Source: Myxococcales bacterium
GTDB taxonomy: Bacteria; Myxococcota; Myxococcia; Myxococcales; JAKAPL01
Direction of reading: 5' to 3'
Assembly (NCBI GenBank): GCA_021783235.1
Contig: JAJXUD010000002.1
Coordinates: 26,693-90,692 of the forward strand
Length of the DNA stretch: 64,000 nt
Below are positions 54,922-63,608 of this stretch, one piece after another; the stretch's first letter is position 1, and each line of letters begins with the position of its first letter. A program made the translations under genes and the position numbers. The notes beneath the pieces are model-generated. The model saw only the letters and a list, made by a program, of their open reading frames with translations. It was not told where the DNA came from and did no database searches.

Positions 54922-56736
54922 ATGAGACGGTTGTCGATGCTCGGTGTCGCCCTGACGCTCGCCGTGTTCACCGCCTGCTGCGCGGGCAAGTCCGGGGGCT
55001 CCGACGGCGGGAGCGGAACCAGCGGCGCCACCACGAGCGGCGGAACCTCGGGCGGGAGCAGCGGATCGAGCTGCGTGGGCGCGGGCTCTCCCTGCGGAAT
55101 CAACGCCAACTGCTGCGCGAACTTCACCTGCGATCCCACGAGCAACAGCTGCCAGCCGCTCCAGAAGGACGCCGGCTGCTCTCCCTCGAAGCTCGGCGGC
55201 GCCTGCGTCACCGCGGCGGACTGCCCTCGCGGCGACGTCTGTCAGTCGAGTGTCTGCGCCACGGCCCCTCTGCCTTCGCTCACCGCCTGCCTCTCGGGCG
55301 GCGCGGCCTGCTCGACGGACGGCGGCGCGGCGGCTTGCTGCGCCGGCCCCTGCAAGGGCGGGGTCTGCCCGTCGCTCACCCCTTGTGGTCAGCAGGGTGA
55401 GAGCTGCGGCGCGAGCGCCGGCTGCTGCAACGGACTCTCCTGTGCGCCGGGCGCCGATGGTGGCGCCGCGGCCTGCGCGCCCGCCTGCGGCGCGCACTTC
55501 GCGAACTGCGCCACGGACGCCGACTGCTGCGCCGCCCAGGGGCTCACCTGCACCCAGAGCCTCTGCCTCGCGGCGACCGACTTCCAGGGCCCCACCTACT
55601 GCGCCAGCGGCCAGTGCAGCTCGTCGCCCGAGTGCGTCCTCGGCTCGGCCTGCCAGGTCAAGAGCAGCTCGACCGGTACGGTGGATCCCTGCGCCGCCGC
55701 CGGCTACGTCTGCGACGCCCAGACGAGCGTCTGCGTCGAGCCGACCGAAGGCCAGGGCTGCTTGCCTGGCGGGCCTGCCTGCCAGTCGATCGCGGACAGC
55801 ACGCTCCAGACCCAGTGTCTGACGGTTCAGCTCTACGCCCAGGCGGGTCCGCTCTGCACCCAGCTCTGCGACACCTCGGCCGACTGCGTGAACCCCGGAA
55901 ACGTCTGCGTCGACAACGGCGTCGGCGCCGACGGGAAGCACTACAAGGTCTGCGCCCAGAACCTCTCCGGGGGCCGCGGCTGCAGCGACTACTTCGGAAC
56001 CTGCGCCGCCTCCACCGCGACCGACGGACTCTGCCTCCCCTACACCTTCCCGGGGCAGCAGGGCGGGCTGTTCGGCTTCTGCATCGAGGGCGCCAACGAC
56101 GGCGGCACCACCGGTGATCCCTGCCTGCTCAACGGGAACCGTCAGATCGGTGGGCTCTGCAACCCCCAGAACTTCTGCTGGGGTGGCGTCTGCTCGCCCA
56201 CCTGCAACGCCGGGACCTCGGACGCCGGGCCGAATTGCGGGCCCCAGGTGACCGCGGACGGCGGCGTCGGCGCGGCGCAGGTCTGCTTCCCTGCCCAGGG
56301 CCAGAGCAGCGATCCGGTCGACTTCGGCAGCTGCTCCGTCGCCTGTGACTTCACCTCGTCCACGGGTGGCGGCTGCGTCACCTCCTCGGATGGCATCCCC
56401 GAGAAGTGCTTCCCCGATCTCTTCTACACGGGGGCGGATCAGCCGACCGGTCTCTGCGTCGTCGGGGACTCGAGCCCCATCGCCATCGGCCAGCCGTGCA
56501 ACGGTCCGGTTCCGACGGGGCTGCTCGATCCGTGCGCCGCGGGCTCGATGTGCCTCGGGACGATCGGCGCGAACAACAACGTCTGCGTCCAGCTCTGCAC
56601 GAACGTCGGCCAGACGGGCGGGCCCTGCCCCACGGGCCAGAGCTGCCTGACCATCGCCACCGCTGGGGCGAACGGCGCGGTCGTCAACTCGGTCCATACG
56701 GGCTACTGCGGGACGCCCACCGACGGCGGCGCGTAG
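54922..56736 (+). CDS. Large cysteine-rich secreted lipoprotein
   Basis: This 604-aa protein has a lipoprotein signal (MRRLSMLGVALTLAVFTAC) and a Gly/Ser/Thr linker. About sixty cysteines follow in repeated knots such as CGINANCCANFTCDPTSNSC and CGASAGCCNGLSCAPG, similar to small disulfide-rich (Dickkopf- or EGF-like) modules in myxobacterial surface proteins. The C-terminal half is less regular but still Cys-rich. No enzymatic motif. Transcribed alone and ended by a clear hairpin terminator. Confidence 0.85.
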   Translation: MRRLSMLGVALTLAVFTACCAGKSGGSDGGSGTSGATTSGGTSGGSSGSSCVGAGSPCGINANCCANFTCDPTSNSCQPLQKDAGCSPSKLGGACVTAADCPRGDVCQSSVCATAPLPSLTACLSGGAACSTDGGAAACCAGPCKGGVCPSLTPCGQQGESCGASAGCCNGLSCAPGADGGAAACAPACGAHFANCATDADCCAAQGLTCTQSLCLAATDFQGPTYCASGQCSSSPECVLGSACQVKSSSTGTVDPCAAAGYVCDAQTSVCVEPTEGQGCLPGGPACQSIADSTLQTQCLTVQLYAQAGPLCTQLCDTSADCVNPGNVCVDNGVGADGKHYKVCAQNLSGGRGCSDYFGTCAASTATDGLCLPYTFPGQQGGLFGFCIEGANDGGTTGDPCLLNGNRQIGGLCNPQNFCWGGVCSPTCNAGTSDAGPNCGPQVTADGGVGAAQVCFPAQGQSSDPVDFGSCSVACDFTSSTGGGCVTSSDGIPEKCFPDLFYTGADQPTGLCVVGDSSPIAIGQPCNGPVPTGLLDPCAAGSMCLGTIGANNNVCVQLCTNVGQTGGPCPTGQSCLTIATAGANGAVVNSVHTGYCGTPTDGGA

Positions 56737-56764
56737 AGCCAGCCGTCGAGCGCTCGAAAGCACG

Positions 56765-56799
56765 GGAGGGTGGCGGGAAGATTCGCCACCCTCCTTTGC
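56765..56799 (+). terminator. Rho-independent terminator
   Basis: GGAGGGTGGCG (56765-56775) and its exact complement CGCCACCCTCC (56784-56794) form an 11-bp stem with an 8-base loop, followed by TTTGCATTT. It lies 29 bp after the stop of the Cys-rich lipoprotein gene and 50 bp before the next start. Confidence 0.85.
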
Positions 56800-56850
56800 A
56801 TTTCGAGGCCGTGGCGCCGGCCCGTCAGTCTGTTATGAAGTGAGCCGCCG

Positions 56851-57699
56851 ATGATCCAGGTCGAGCTCTACGGCAAGGCCGATTGCCCCCTCTGCGACGA
56901 CGCCAAGGCCGTCCTCGCGAAGGTCCGCGCGCAGCTCCCGTTCGATCTCGTCGAGGTCGACATCGAGCGCGACGCGAAGCTCTTCGAGCAGTTCAAAGAC
57001 GACATCCCCGTCGTCTACGTCGACGGCCGGAAGGCGTTCAAGTACCGGATCGACGAGGCGGCGCTCATCCGCAGGCTCGAGCGCGCCCGCGCCTTCGAGA
57101 TGGGGACCCTCGACCCCCGCGCCACGCTCACGCGCGGCCGTCCGGTCGGCCGCAAGACCAAGGTCATCTTCTCGATCGTCGCGGGCGCGGCCATCGGCGG
57201 CGTCTTCGCCAACAAGGCCTACCAGCGGACGGTCGTCGAGCGGCAGGCCGAGCTCGAATCGCTCGACGTCGAGGCCGAGAGCTTCCCCGCCCCGCCGTTC
57301 TCGCTCGTGGACGAGCAGGGGCGGACGCGTTCGCTCGCCGATTACAAGGGGAAGGTCGTTCTGCTGAACTTCTGGGCGACCTGGTGCCCGCCCTGCCGCC
57401 AAGAGGTCCCCTCGATGCGGCAGCTCGCCGCCCGGCTCAAGGACCGGCGCGACTTCGCGATGGTGGCCCTCTCGGTGGACGAGGGCTGGGGTCCGATCCG
57501 GGAGTTTTTCCGTGGCGAGCCCACCGGCTACGACGTCCTCTGGGATCCCGAGGGGCGCGTCAGCCGCGCCTACGGGACCTCCAAGTATCCGGAGAGCTAC
57601 GTCATCGATCGGTCGGGCCGGGTGATCGCGAAGTTCGTCGGTCCGCGCGAGTGGGACGCCCCCGCGTCGCTCCACTACTTCGAGCGGCTGCTGGACTGA
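56851..57699 (+). CDS. Glutaredoxin-TlpA/ResA fusion membrane protein
   Basis: This 282-aa protein joins two thiol domains. Residues 1-80 are glutaredoxin-like (VELYGKADCPLCDDAKAVLA, C12-P-L-C15; VYVDGRKAFKYRID). A short hydrophobic segment spans residues 105-120 (VIFSIVAGAAIGGVFA). Residues 140-282 are a TlpA/ResA-type thioredoxin domain with FWATWCPPCRQEVP (C179, C182) and the cis-Pro loop SKYPESY. If the segment crosses the membrane, one active site is in the cytoplasm and the other in the periplasm. It could move reducing power outward or reduce periplasmic disulfides. Confidence 0.88.
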   Translation: MIQVELYGKADCPLCDDAKAVLAKVRAQLPFDLVEVDIERDAKLFEQFKDDIPVVYVDGRKAFKYRIDEAALIRRLERARAFEMGTLDPRATLTRGRPVGRKTKVIFSIVAGAAIGGVFANKAYQRTVVERQAELESLDVEAESFPAPPFSLVDEQGRTRSLADYKGKVVLLNFWATWCPPCRQEVPSMRQLAARLKDRRDFAMVALSVDEGWGPIREFFRGEPTGYDVLWDPEGRVSRAYGTSKYPESYVIDRSGRVIAKFVGPREWDAPASLHYFERLLD

Positions 57700-57722
57700 G
57701 CGGGTGTGAACGCCCGGGAGGT

Positions 57723-58430
57723 TCAGCCGCCCATCGTCTCCCGCTCGGCCCACCAGGCCCAGATGGAGGCGTAGGCGAGGACCAGCCCCGACAGGGCGCA
57801 GACCACGACGCCGAACTCCGGGTAGGAGCTCCAGAGGTTCGTCGTGCCGAGCAGGCTCTTGTACGGGTGCGGGTCGAGCGAGCTGAAGAAGAGGTAGGCG
57901 GAGAGCCCCACCGAGCTGACCGCGCCGAGGAGCTGGGCGAGGGCGAGGTGATCGGGCCGGATCCCGCGCAGGTCGTCGCCCGTCCGGAACCAGAGGGCTG
58001 CCGCCGCGAGGCCCAGGCAGAGGAAGACGAGCCAGCCGCCGGCGAAGACCCCGATCTCGTCCCCGCCGACCTGAGTGAACTTCCAGGGCAGCAGGAGCGA
58101 GAGCGTCGAGACGGCGAAGCCGCCGACCGCGAGCCGGTCGAACGGCGAGAGCAGCTGCAGGCTGCCCCAGGTGTCGGCGAGCACCCGATCCGGAGAGTAG
58201 TCGACCGAGGGTGGCGCCTTGCGGCGTCGCCGCGGCGCCGGGGCCTCCACCGCGGCCGGCTTCGGGGCCCTCCGAGGGTCTGCCACGCGCGGCGGGGCCT
58301 TCGAGGGAGGGGGCGCGGCCTGCTCCTCCGCGCCTTGCTCCTCGAAGGCCCCTGGGTCGAGCACCGCATCGCAGGCGGGGCAGAAGGACGAGCCATCCGG
58401 CGCCTCGGCGCCGCATTCGGTACAGGTCAT
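57723..58430 (-). CDS. Zinc-ribbon membrane protein of unknown function
   Basis: This 235-aa protein starts with a zinc ribbon (MTCTECGAEAPDGSSFCPAC, C-x2-C...C-x2-C). A long Pro/Ala/Arg linker follows, then four membrane helices (FDRLAVGGFAVSTLSLLLPW; WLVFLCLGLAAAALWF; LAQLLGAVSSVGLSAYLFF; VVVCALSGLVLAYASIWAWW). Such zinc-ribbon plus membrane proteins are frequent in myxobacteria; none has a settled role. Confidence 0.75.
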   Translation of the reverse strand: MTCTECGAEAPDGSSFCPACDAVLDPGAFEEQGAEEQAAPPPSKAPPRVADPRRAPKPAAVEAPAPRRRRKAPPSVDYSPDRVLADTWGSLQLLSPFDRLAVGGFAVSTLSLLLPWKFTQVGGDEIGVFAGGWLVFLCLGLAAAALWFRTGDDLRGIRPDHLALAQLLGAVSSVGLSAYLFFSSLDPHPYKSLLGTTNLWSSYPEFGVVVCALSGLVLAYASIWAWWAERETMGG

Positions 58431-58464
58431 GGTTCGCCATCTTCCCCAACGGACCGCCCCTGGA

Positions 58465-60261
58465 TCAAGGGGACGGGACGGTTTGCGCGAAGACGCCCGT
58501 GTGGCCCGCCGGATCGCTGCCCGCGTAGACCACCGACTTGCCGTCCGGCGTCCAGGTCGCGACCGACACCTTGCCCTCGAGCGGCGCGTCCGCGAGCGAC
58601 GTCCCCGCGAGCGCGACCGCGTGGAGCGATCCGTCCGCTCCGACGAGCAGGAGCCGCGAGCCGTCGGGGCTGAACGCCGCCTGCGCCGGCGTCATGGGCA
58701 GCGTGATCGCCTGGCCGCCCGCGAGATCGTACAGCGTCGGGATGCCGGGGAAGACGGCCTGCGTGCCGCCGGGGGACCGGACGGGCGTCGCCCACTGGCC
58801 CGGGAAGGCCAGCTTGGCGCGGCTCGCCCCCGTGTTCTCGCTGCTGATGACGAGCTCGTCGCCCTCGAGGTGCGCGACGGAGCCCGCCGGCCCGGCGAAC
58901 AGCTCGCTGCAGCTCGAGACGGGCGTCGCGCTGTTGCCCAGCTGGACGAACGACGACTGGTCCACCTGAGCGCAGAAGACCCCCTGAGCGATCGGTACGA
59001 CCGCCGCGAGGCGGCCGCCGGCGTTCTGAGCGCTCGCGAGCTCACCCATGAAGAACGCCTGCCCCATCGAGTCGCCGACGAGCGACACGCCGAACAGGTC
59101 GGTCGTCAACCCGAACTCGTTGGGCCCAGCCTCGTCCATGACGGCCAGCGCGGCGAGGCCGCCCGCGGCGGCGAGCGGCTGCGGCGGGAGCGCGAAGACG
59201 TCGCCCGCGGCACCGGTCTCGAGGCCGTTCGTCGAGCTCCAGACGAAGGGGCTCGCGTTGCCGCCACCGTTCGCGCCGGCGCTGAGCTGATAGCCGACGA
59301 GGGCCGCTCCGGTCGAGACCGGCGCGGGGGCCCCCGCGACGCCCGTGACGACGGTCGAATCACCGCTCTCGCTCACCGCCTGCCAGCTCTCGCTCTCGCC
59401 ATCCCACGAAAAATGGGTCTTCAAGAAGGACGCCGTGTAGTGGACCTGCTGGACGGCGCTGGGCGCCAGCACCGCGTCGCCGACGATCAGCGGCGGGTTC
59501 TGCGAGCCGTTCTGAAGCTGCGCGCTCTTCGGCGTCTGGTCGCCGAACGTCACCGTGCACTGCGAGCCGGTCACCCCGGTGGCGCCGTCCTGGAACGTCA
59601 TCGGGCTGCAGTCGTGCATCGCCACCGGGATCCCCGAGCTCGTGAAGCCGAGCACCGAGAGCCCCTCCCCTTGGGCCAGCGGCGCGGCCGGGTAGTCGAA
59701 GCCGACCGTCCAGAGCGTCGTCGAATCGGCGGCGTAGAGGCCGCCGTCGACCGGGGCGAACGCCAGCCAGTCGATTCCCCCGTCCGTCGCGAAGAGCTGC
59801 GTCGAGCGCTGCAGCGTGACCTCGGGCTCGGTTTGAGCCTCCCCCGCGGCGAGCGTCCCGGTGAGGGTGGCCGGCTGGAAGCCGGGGGCCGAGAAGTCGA
59901 GCTCGAAGGCCCCGGGCGTGACGCTCTGGAACAGGTAGTCTCCCTGCGAGTCGACCTGGGCCAGCTGGCCCCCCGGCTTCAGCTCCACGGTGGCCGACGC
60001 GAGCGGCCCACCGGCCGCCTGGAGCAGCCTGCCGGAGATCATCCCCGGCGCCGGTCCGGCGTCCACGGCCGCCTGGGGCGGCGTTCCCGCGTCGCCGGGC
60101 GGCGCGAGCGTCGGCCCGCTCTGCGGCGGGGCGTTCTGGGCCGAATCGCCGCCCGACGAGCTCGGCTGGCCGAGCGGTTGGCCGCTCGCGACGATGCCTT
60201 GACCGCACGCGGCGAGAAGGGAGAGACCGAGCGAAAGGGCTGCGACGATCGAGCGCTTCAT
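58465..60261 (-). CDS. Large lipoprotein with carboxypeptidase-regulatory-like and propeller-like parts
   Basis: This 598-aa protein has a lipobox (LSLLAACGQG), a Pro/Gly/Ala-rich linker, and a carboxypeptidase-regulatory-like domain at about residues 75-150 (ISGRLLQAAGGPLASATVEL; GDYLFQSVTPGAFELDFSAP). The long beta-rich remainder includes WD40-like-type strands such as QAAFSPDGSRLLLVGADGSL and ATWTPDGKSVVYAGSDPAG. It probably sits on the outer membrane. No function can be assigned. Confidence 0.75.
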   Translation of the reverse strand: MKRSIVAALSLGLSLLAACGQGIVASGQPLGQPSSSGGDSAQNAPPQSGPTLAPPGDAGTPPQAAVDAGPAPGMISGRLLQAAGGPLASATVELKPGGQLAQVDSQGDYLFQSVTPGAFELDFSAPGFQPATLTGTLAAGEAQTEPEVTLQRSTQLFATDGGIDWLAFAPVDGGLYAADSTTLWTVGFDYPAAPLAQGEGLSVLGFTSSGIPVAMHDCSPMTFQDGATGVTGSQCTVTFGDQTPKSAQLQNGSQNPPLIVGDAVLAPSAVQQVHYTASFLKTHFSWDGESESWQAVSESGDSTVVTGVAGAPAPVSTGAALVGYQLSAGANGGGNASPFVWSSTNGLETGAAGDVFALPPQPLAAAGGLAALAVMDEAGPNEFGLTTDLFGVSLVGDSMGQAFFMGELASAQNAGGRLAAVVPIAQGVFCAQVDQSSFVQLGNSATPVSSCSELFAGPAGSVAHLEGDELVISSENTGASRAKLAFPGQWATPVRSPGGTQAVFPGIPTLYDLAGGQAITLPMTPAQAAFSPDGSRLLLVGADGSLHAVALAGTSLADAPLEGKVSVATWTPDGKSVVYAGSDPAGHTGVFAQTVPSP

Positions 60262-60341
60262 GTGCGACCTCCGGGCCCGCGAAAGGCGGGCGTTCGGGGA
60301 TCGCTCTCGGCAATCGTCGTGCCGGCCGTCCGCCCTCGGGA

Positions 60342-61226
60342 TTACGGGCGCTTGCCCGCCGATCCCCCGTCCGGTTTCTCGACCGGGGGGGCCGGGGTCG
60401 CGACCCCCGCCGCTTCGATGGCGGCGCGCGTGAAGAGCTCGCCCTCCTCGGCGAGGAGCGCTCGCGCCCGCCGCCGCGCGAGCTCGTTCTCCGGCCCGAG
60501 CGACGGGTCGAGCCCCTCCGGCGCCGACAGGATCTGCCCGAGCCGGCGCCGGAAGAGCGGCACGTCCTGCGTCTTGACCGCGTAGCGCTCCGCCCAGACG
60601 AGCGAGTTGCCAAGGAAGGTCGGCCCGAGCCGCTCCGCCTCGTCGAGCGCGCTGCGCGCCCCCGCGAGCGTCGCCTGAAAGCCCGCCGGCAGCGCCAGAT
60701 CCAGCTCGGCGAGGTGCCGGTAGGCGCCGCCATGGAAGGTCGCCGGCGCCAGCGCCGCGACGCGCTCGAAGAGCGCCCGCAGCTCGGGCGCCTCGAGGAG
60801 GAGCCAGGCGAGCCCGTGGCGGCTCGCGAGCCGATGCTGGTCGGCCGCGATCCAGTAGAGCGCGAGCGCGCCCGACGGCTCCAGCTCGCCGAGCGCCTGG
60901 AGCAGCGTCCGACCGGCCGCGAGCGCCTTGGCGTAGGCGGGCGAGGTGATCGCCAGCGCCGCGCCCCCCGCCCGGATCCCCGCCCGCAGCCGGGCGTCCG
61001 CCTCGGCCGACTCCGCGTCCGGCCGCAGGTCGGACCAGAAGGCCTCGGCCCGCGCGAGCAGGATCAGCTCCGGCGCGTCGTCCGGCCGGGCGGCCGTCTC
61101 CTTCGTGAGGAGCGCGATGGCGCGGTCGAGCGCGCCCGGGTCGAGCCGCTCGGCGAAGAGCTGCTCCGCGGGGGAGGCGGCGGGGGAGGCGGCCGCGAGC
61201 GTGAGCGCGCAGGCGAGCGGGAGCAT
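60342..61226 (-). CDS. TatT-family (TRAP transporter T component) TPR-like protein
   Basis: This 294-aa protein has a signal peptide (MLPLACALTLAAASPAASPA) and the all-helical TatT layout: LLTKETAARPDDAPELILLA, LGELEPSGALALYWIAADQH, APATFHGGAYRHLAELDLAL and GPTFLGNSLVWAERYAVKTQ. TatT trimers contact TRAP solute receptors in Treponema; no TRAP permease is encoded here. The ATG overlaps the upstream stop by one base (TGATG), so it belongs to the operon with the dehydratase-like genes. Confidence 0.8.
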   Translation of the reverse strand: MLPLACALTLAAASPAASPAEQLFAERLDPGALDRAIALLTKETAARPDDAPELILLARAEAFWSDLRPDAESAEADARLRAGIRAGGAALAITSPAYAKALAAGRTLLQALGELEPSGALALYWIAADQHRLASRHGLAWLLLEAPELRALFERVAALAPATFHGGAYRHLAELDLALPAGFQATLAGARSALDEAERLGPTFLGNSLVWAERYAVKTQDVPLFRRRLGQILSAPEGLDPSLGPENELARRRARALLAEEGELFTRAAIEAAGVATPAPPVEKPDGGSAGKRP

Positions 61227-61780
61227 CAGCGGCGCGGCTTCGGCTTCGCGGCCTTGGGCTTCTCCTTCGGCTTCTCCGCGGCCATGGGCGCCGGCTCGTC
61301 GACGATGAGCGGCGGCCCGCCGGCGAGCCGCTGGGCCTCGTCCTGGGCGCTGTAAAAGAGCGACGCCGTGCCGTTGCCGCGCACCAGCATCTCGCCGTCG
61401 GTGTTCTCGATCCAGAGGTCCAGGTCGACGAGGTAGTCGCCGCCGTCGCGCCGCTTGCCGGTGACGCGGCCCCGGCAGACCAGCTCCTCGCCCGGCCAGA
61501 TGATCTTGAGGAACTTCGCGTGCAGCCGCCGCAGCGCCGGGGCCCGAAGCCATGCGGTCGTCATCTGCGAAATGGCCCCGAGCGAGAGCGCCCCAGGCAC
61601 GAGCACCGAGCGGAAGCCCGCGGCGCGCGCGAACGGCTCGTCGTAGTAGAGCGGGTTCAGGTCGCCCGAGGCGCCTGCGTAGCGGACGATCTGGCGCCGG
61701 TCGATGGGCGGCGTCTGCCAGGAGGGGATCTCGTCCCCGACCTGGACCGCCTGGTAGTAGATTTTTCGAGCGAGCGACAT
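61226..61780 (-). CDS. MaoC/HadB-like hot-dog protein lacking the catalytic His
   Basis: This 184-aa protein matches the HadB-type half of split (R)-hydroxyacyl dehydratases: RQIVRYAGASGDLNPLYYDEPF and VLVPGALSLGAISQ. In active HadB/MaoC proteins the motif is D-x-N-P-(I/L)-H, but here the His position is Tyr45 while Asp40 is kept. The C-terminus is a basic Lys/Pro tail. It is encoded 3 bp after the N-half gene, so a heterodimer is likely. Activity is doubtful. Confidence 0.85.
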   Translation of the reverse strand: MSLARKIYYQAVQVGDEIPSWQTPPIDRRQIVRYAGASGDLNPLYYDEPFARAAGFRSVLVPGALSLGAISQMTTAWLRAPALRRLHAKFLKIIWPGEELVCRGRVTGKRRDGGDYLVDLDLWIENTDGEMLVRGNGTASLFYSAQDEAQRLAGGPPLIVDEPAPMAAEKPKEKPKAAKPKPRR

Positions 61781-61783
61781 CGA

Positions 61784-62368
61784 TCAGGCTCCCTGGCCGG
61801 AGCTCGGCCCCGGCTCGCGTCCGGCGCGGACGATCAGCGTTCGCCGCGTACGGAAGAGCAGCTTCCCCTCGGGGCTCCGCCCCTCCTCCTCCACCACCAC
61901 GAACTCGAGCGGCCCCGTGTTGCCCGGTCGCTGCGTGACCTCGGCGATGCGGGAGCTGACGAGGACCCGGTCGCCGGCGCAGATCGGCTCCATCGACTCG
62001 ACCTGCTGGTCCCCCCCGAGCACCGTCCGGTTGGGCGGCGCGACGTCCGAGAGCGTCGCCGAGGAGCGGAGCGCCATCGGGAAGAGGAGCGGCGCGACGA
62101 CGTCGCGAAAGCCCTGCGCCCGGGCGGCCTCCGGGTCGAAGTAGATCGGGTTCGTCTCCCCGAGCGACTCGGCGAAGCGGCGGATGGCGCCCCGTTCGAT
62201 CTCGTTCTGCGCCGCGGCGCTCCAGCCCGACGGCGGCTTCGGGTCGAGCACCGGTCCAATCGTCTCCGGGCCGCCACGCAGGGGGAGGCCCGCGAAGGGC
62301 GACCGGTCGGTCACCGGCGGTTGGACCGCGGGAGGCTGCGTCTTCGGGCTGAGCTTCGGCTTGGTCAT
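61784..62368 (-). CDS. FAS1-like dehydratase (HadA/HadC-like) hot-dog protein
   Basis: This 194-aa protein has a Pro-rich N-terminus and a hot-dog domain: AIRRFAESLGETNPIYFDPE, FRDVVAPLLFPMALR and LGGDQQVESMEPICAGDRVL. This matches the non-catalytic partner half of split dehydratases. It is encoded between the DapB-like and HadB-like genes with 3-bp gaps, so the three are translated as a set. Confidence 0.85.
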   Translation of the reverse strand: MTKPKLSPKTQPPAVQPPVTDRSPFAGLPLRGGPETIGPVLDPKPPSGWSAAAQNEIERGAIRRFAESLGETNPIYFDPEAARAQGFRDVVAPLLFPMALRSSATLSDVAPPNRTVLGGDQQVESMEPICAGDRVLVSSRIAEVTQRPGNTGPLEFVVVEEEGRSPEGKLLFRTRRTLIVRAGREPGPSSGQGA

Positions 62369-62371
62369 GGG

Positions 62372-63367
62372 TCAGCGCCCCGCTGGAAGGTCCAGCACCG
62401 TGAGGAGCCCGGGCTCGGCGGTGACGACGGCCGGGATCGCGTTGACGAGCGACCAGGCCGTGGCCCGGTCGCCGGAGATTCCGCCCTCGGAGCGGACGCG
62501 CAGCGGCGGGTCGCCGTCGATGACGACGAGGTCGTGGGGATCGGGCGCCCCCACGGCGATGGTGGTCCGCAGCGAGAGCAGCTCGCGCCCGGAGGCGAAG
62601 CCGCGGACCCGCTGGGTGGAGCCCGCCACGCGGCCCACGTCCACCGGCACCGGCCCCGCGATCGCGCGGGTCGCCATGACGGGCTCGATCTCCTCGTCGA
62701 ACTCGTCGCAGCCGAGGCCGAGCCCTGCCGAGACCAGCGCCGCCGACTCGGCCAGCCCGATGTGGCCGATCTTCCCGGCCTGGACGCCGCGTTCGAACTG
62801 CTCGCGCGTGAGCCCGGCCCCCACCTTGCGCTGGAGCTGCTCGCGCCGGGACGACGCGTCGACCACCCGTTCGGCCTCCACCCGCCGCAGCAGGCCCGTC
62901 GCGGCGCCGAGCGTCACCACGAGCCGGTCGAGCACGAAGCCCGGGTTGACCCCCGTCCCGAGGATCGAGACGTCGGCCTTCGAGGCGAGTCGCTCGATCC
63001 GGTCGGCCGTGTCTGGGTGGGCGAGCCACGGGAAGGCGAGCTCCTCGCAGGAGGAGACGACGTTGACGCCGAGCGAGATCGCCCGCTCGAGCTGAGCGAG
63101 CACCGTGGGCAGCCGCGAGCCGGTGAGCTGCAGCAGGGCGCCGCCCTTGGCGCGGCCGAGCGTCTCGGCGCTCTCCTCCTCGACGACGAGCCCCTCGGCG
63201 GGCTGGCCGATCAGCTCTTCGAGCGGCCGGCCGAGGAGCTGGGGGTCGATGTCGAGGGCGGCGACGAGCTCGAGCTCAGGGGTCGCGAGGACCGAGCGGA
63301 CGACCTCCTGGCCGATGGGGCCCAGGCCTGCCACCACGACTGGAAGACGGTTCCCCTCGGCGCTCAC
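62372..63367 (-). CDS. DapB-like NAD(P)-dependent oxidoreductase
   Basis: This 331-aa protein has an N-terminal Rossmann motif (VVVAGLGPIGQEVVRSVLAT). A dihydrodipicolinate-reductase-like middle contains NVVSSCEELAFPW and ILGTGVNPGFVLDRLVV, a form seen in 2,4-diaminopentanoate dehydrogenase-type enzymes rather than in true DapB. The C-terminal part contains HIGLAESAALVSAGLGLGCD. The substrate is probably an amino- or keto-acid derivative. First gene of the leftward operon ending at 60342. Confidence 0.8.
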   Translation of the reverse strand: MSAEGNRLPVVVAGLGPIGQEVVRSVLATPELELVAALDIDPQLLGRPLEELIGQPAEGLVVEEESAETLGRAKGGALLQLTGSRLPTVLAQLERAISLGVNVVSSCEELAFPWLAHPDTADRIERLASKADVSILGTGVNPGFVLDRLVVTLGAATGLLRRVEAERVVDASSRREQLQRKVGAGLTREQFERGVQAGKIGHIGLAESAALVSAGLGLGCDEFDEEIEPVMATRAIAGPVPVDVGRVAGSTQRVRGFASGRELLSLRTTIAVGAPDPHDLVVIDGDPPLRVRSEGGISGDRATAWSLVNAIPAVVTAEPGLLTVLDLPAGR

Positions 63368-63608
63368 CCGCGAGCTCCTCCATCCATCCGCCGACCAGGG
63401 CCGCGCCGGCTCCCAAATCCGCCTTTTTTATAGGTGATTTGACCGCTGGCTAGCAAGCACGTTCGTCGCCCCGGCGGCGCTCGGGCGGCCCCTTGCCCCT
63501 CGGCGGCCCGGCCCACGGATTCTCGAAGCCGCCGCAATGCTTGGCTTTTTACGGAGGCTGGCGCCACTCGCCGCTTGCGCCCAGCTTTTTGCCTGGGAGG
63601 GGATTGCC

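Noticed and set aside
63430..63608. Riboswitch or c-di-GMP aptamer in the T-rich leader of the last gene
   Set aside because: I could not find the conserved helices of any riboswitch class; only short T-runs are present.
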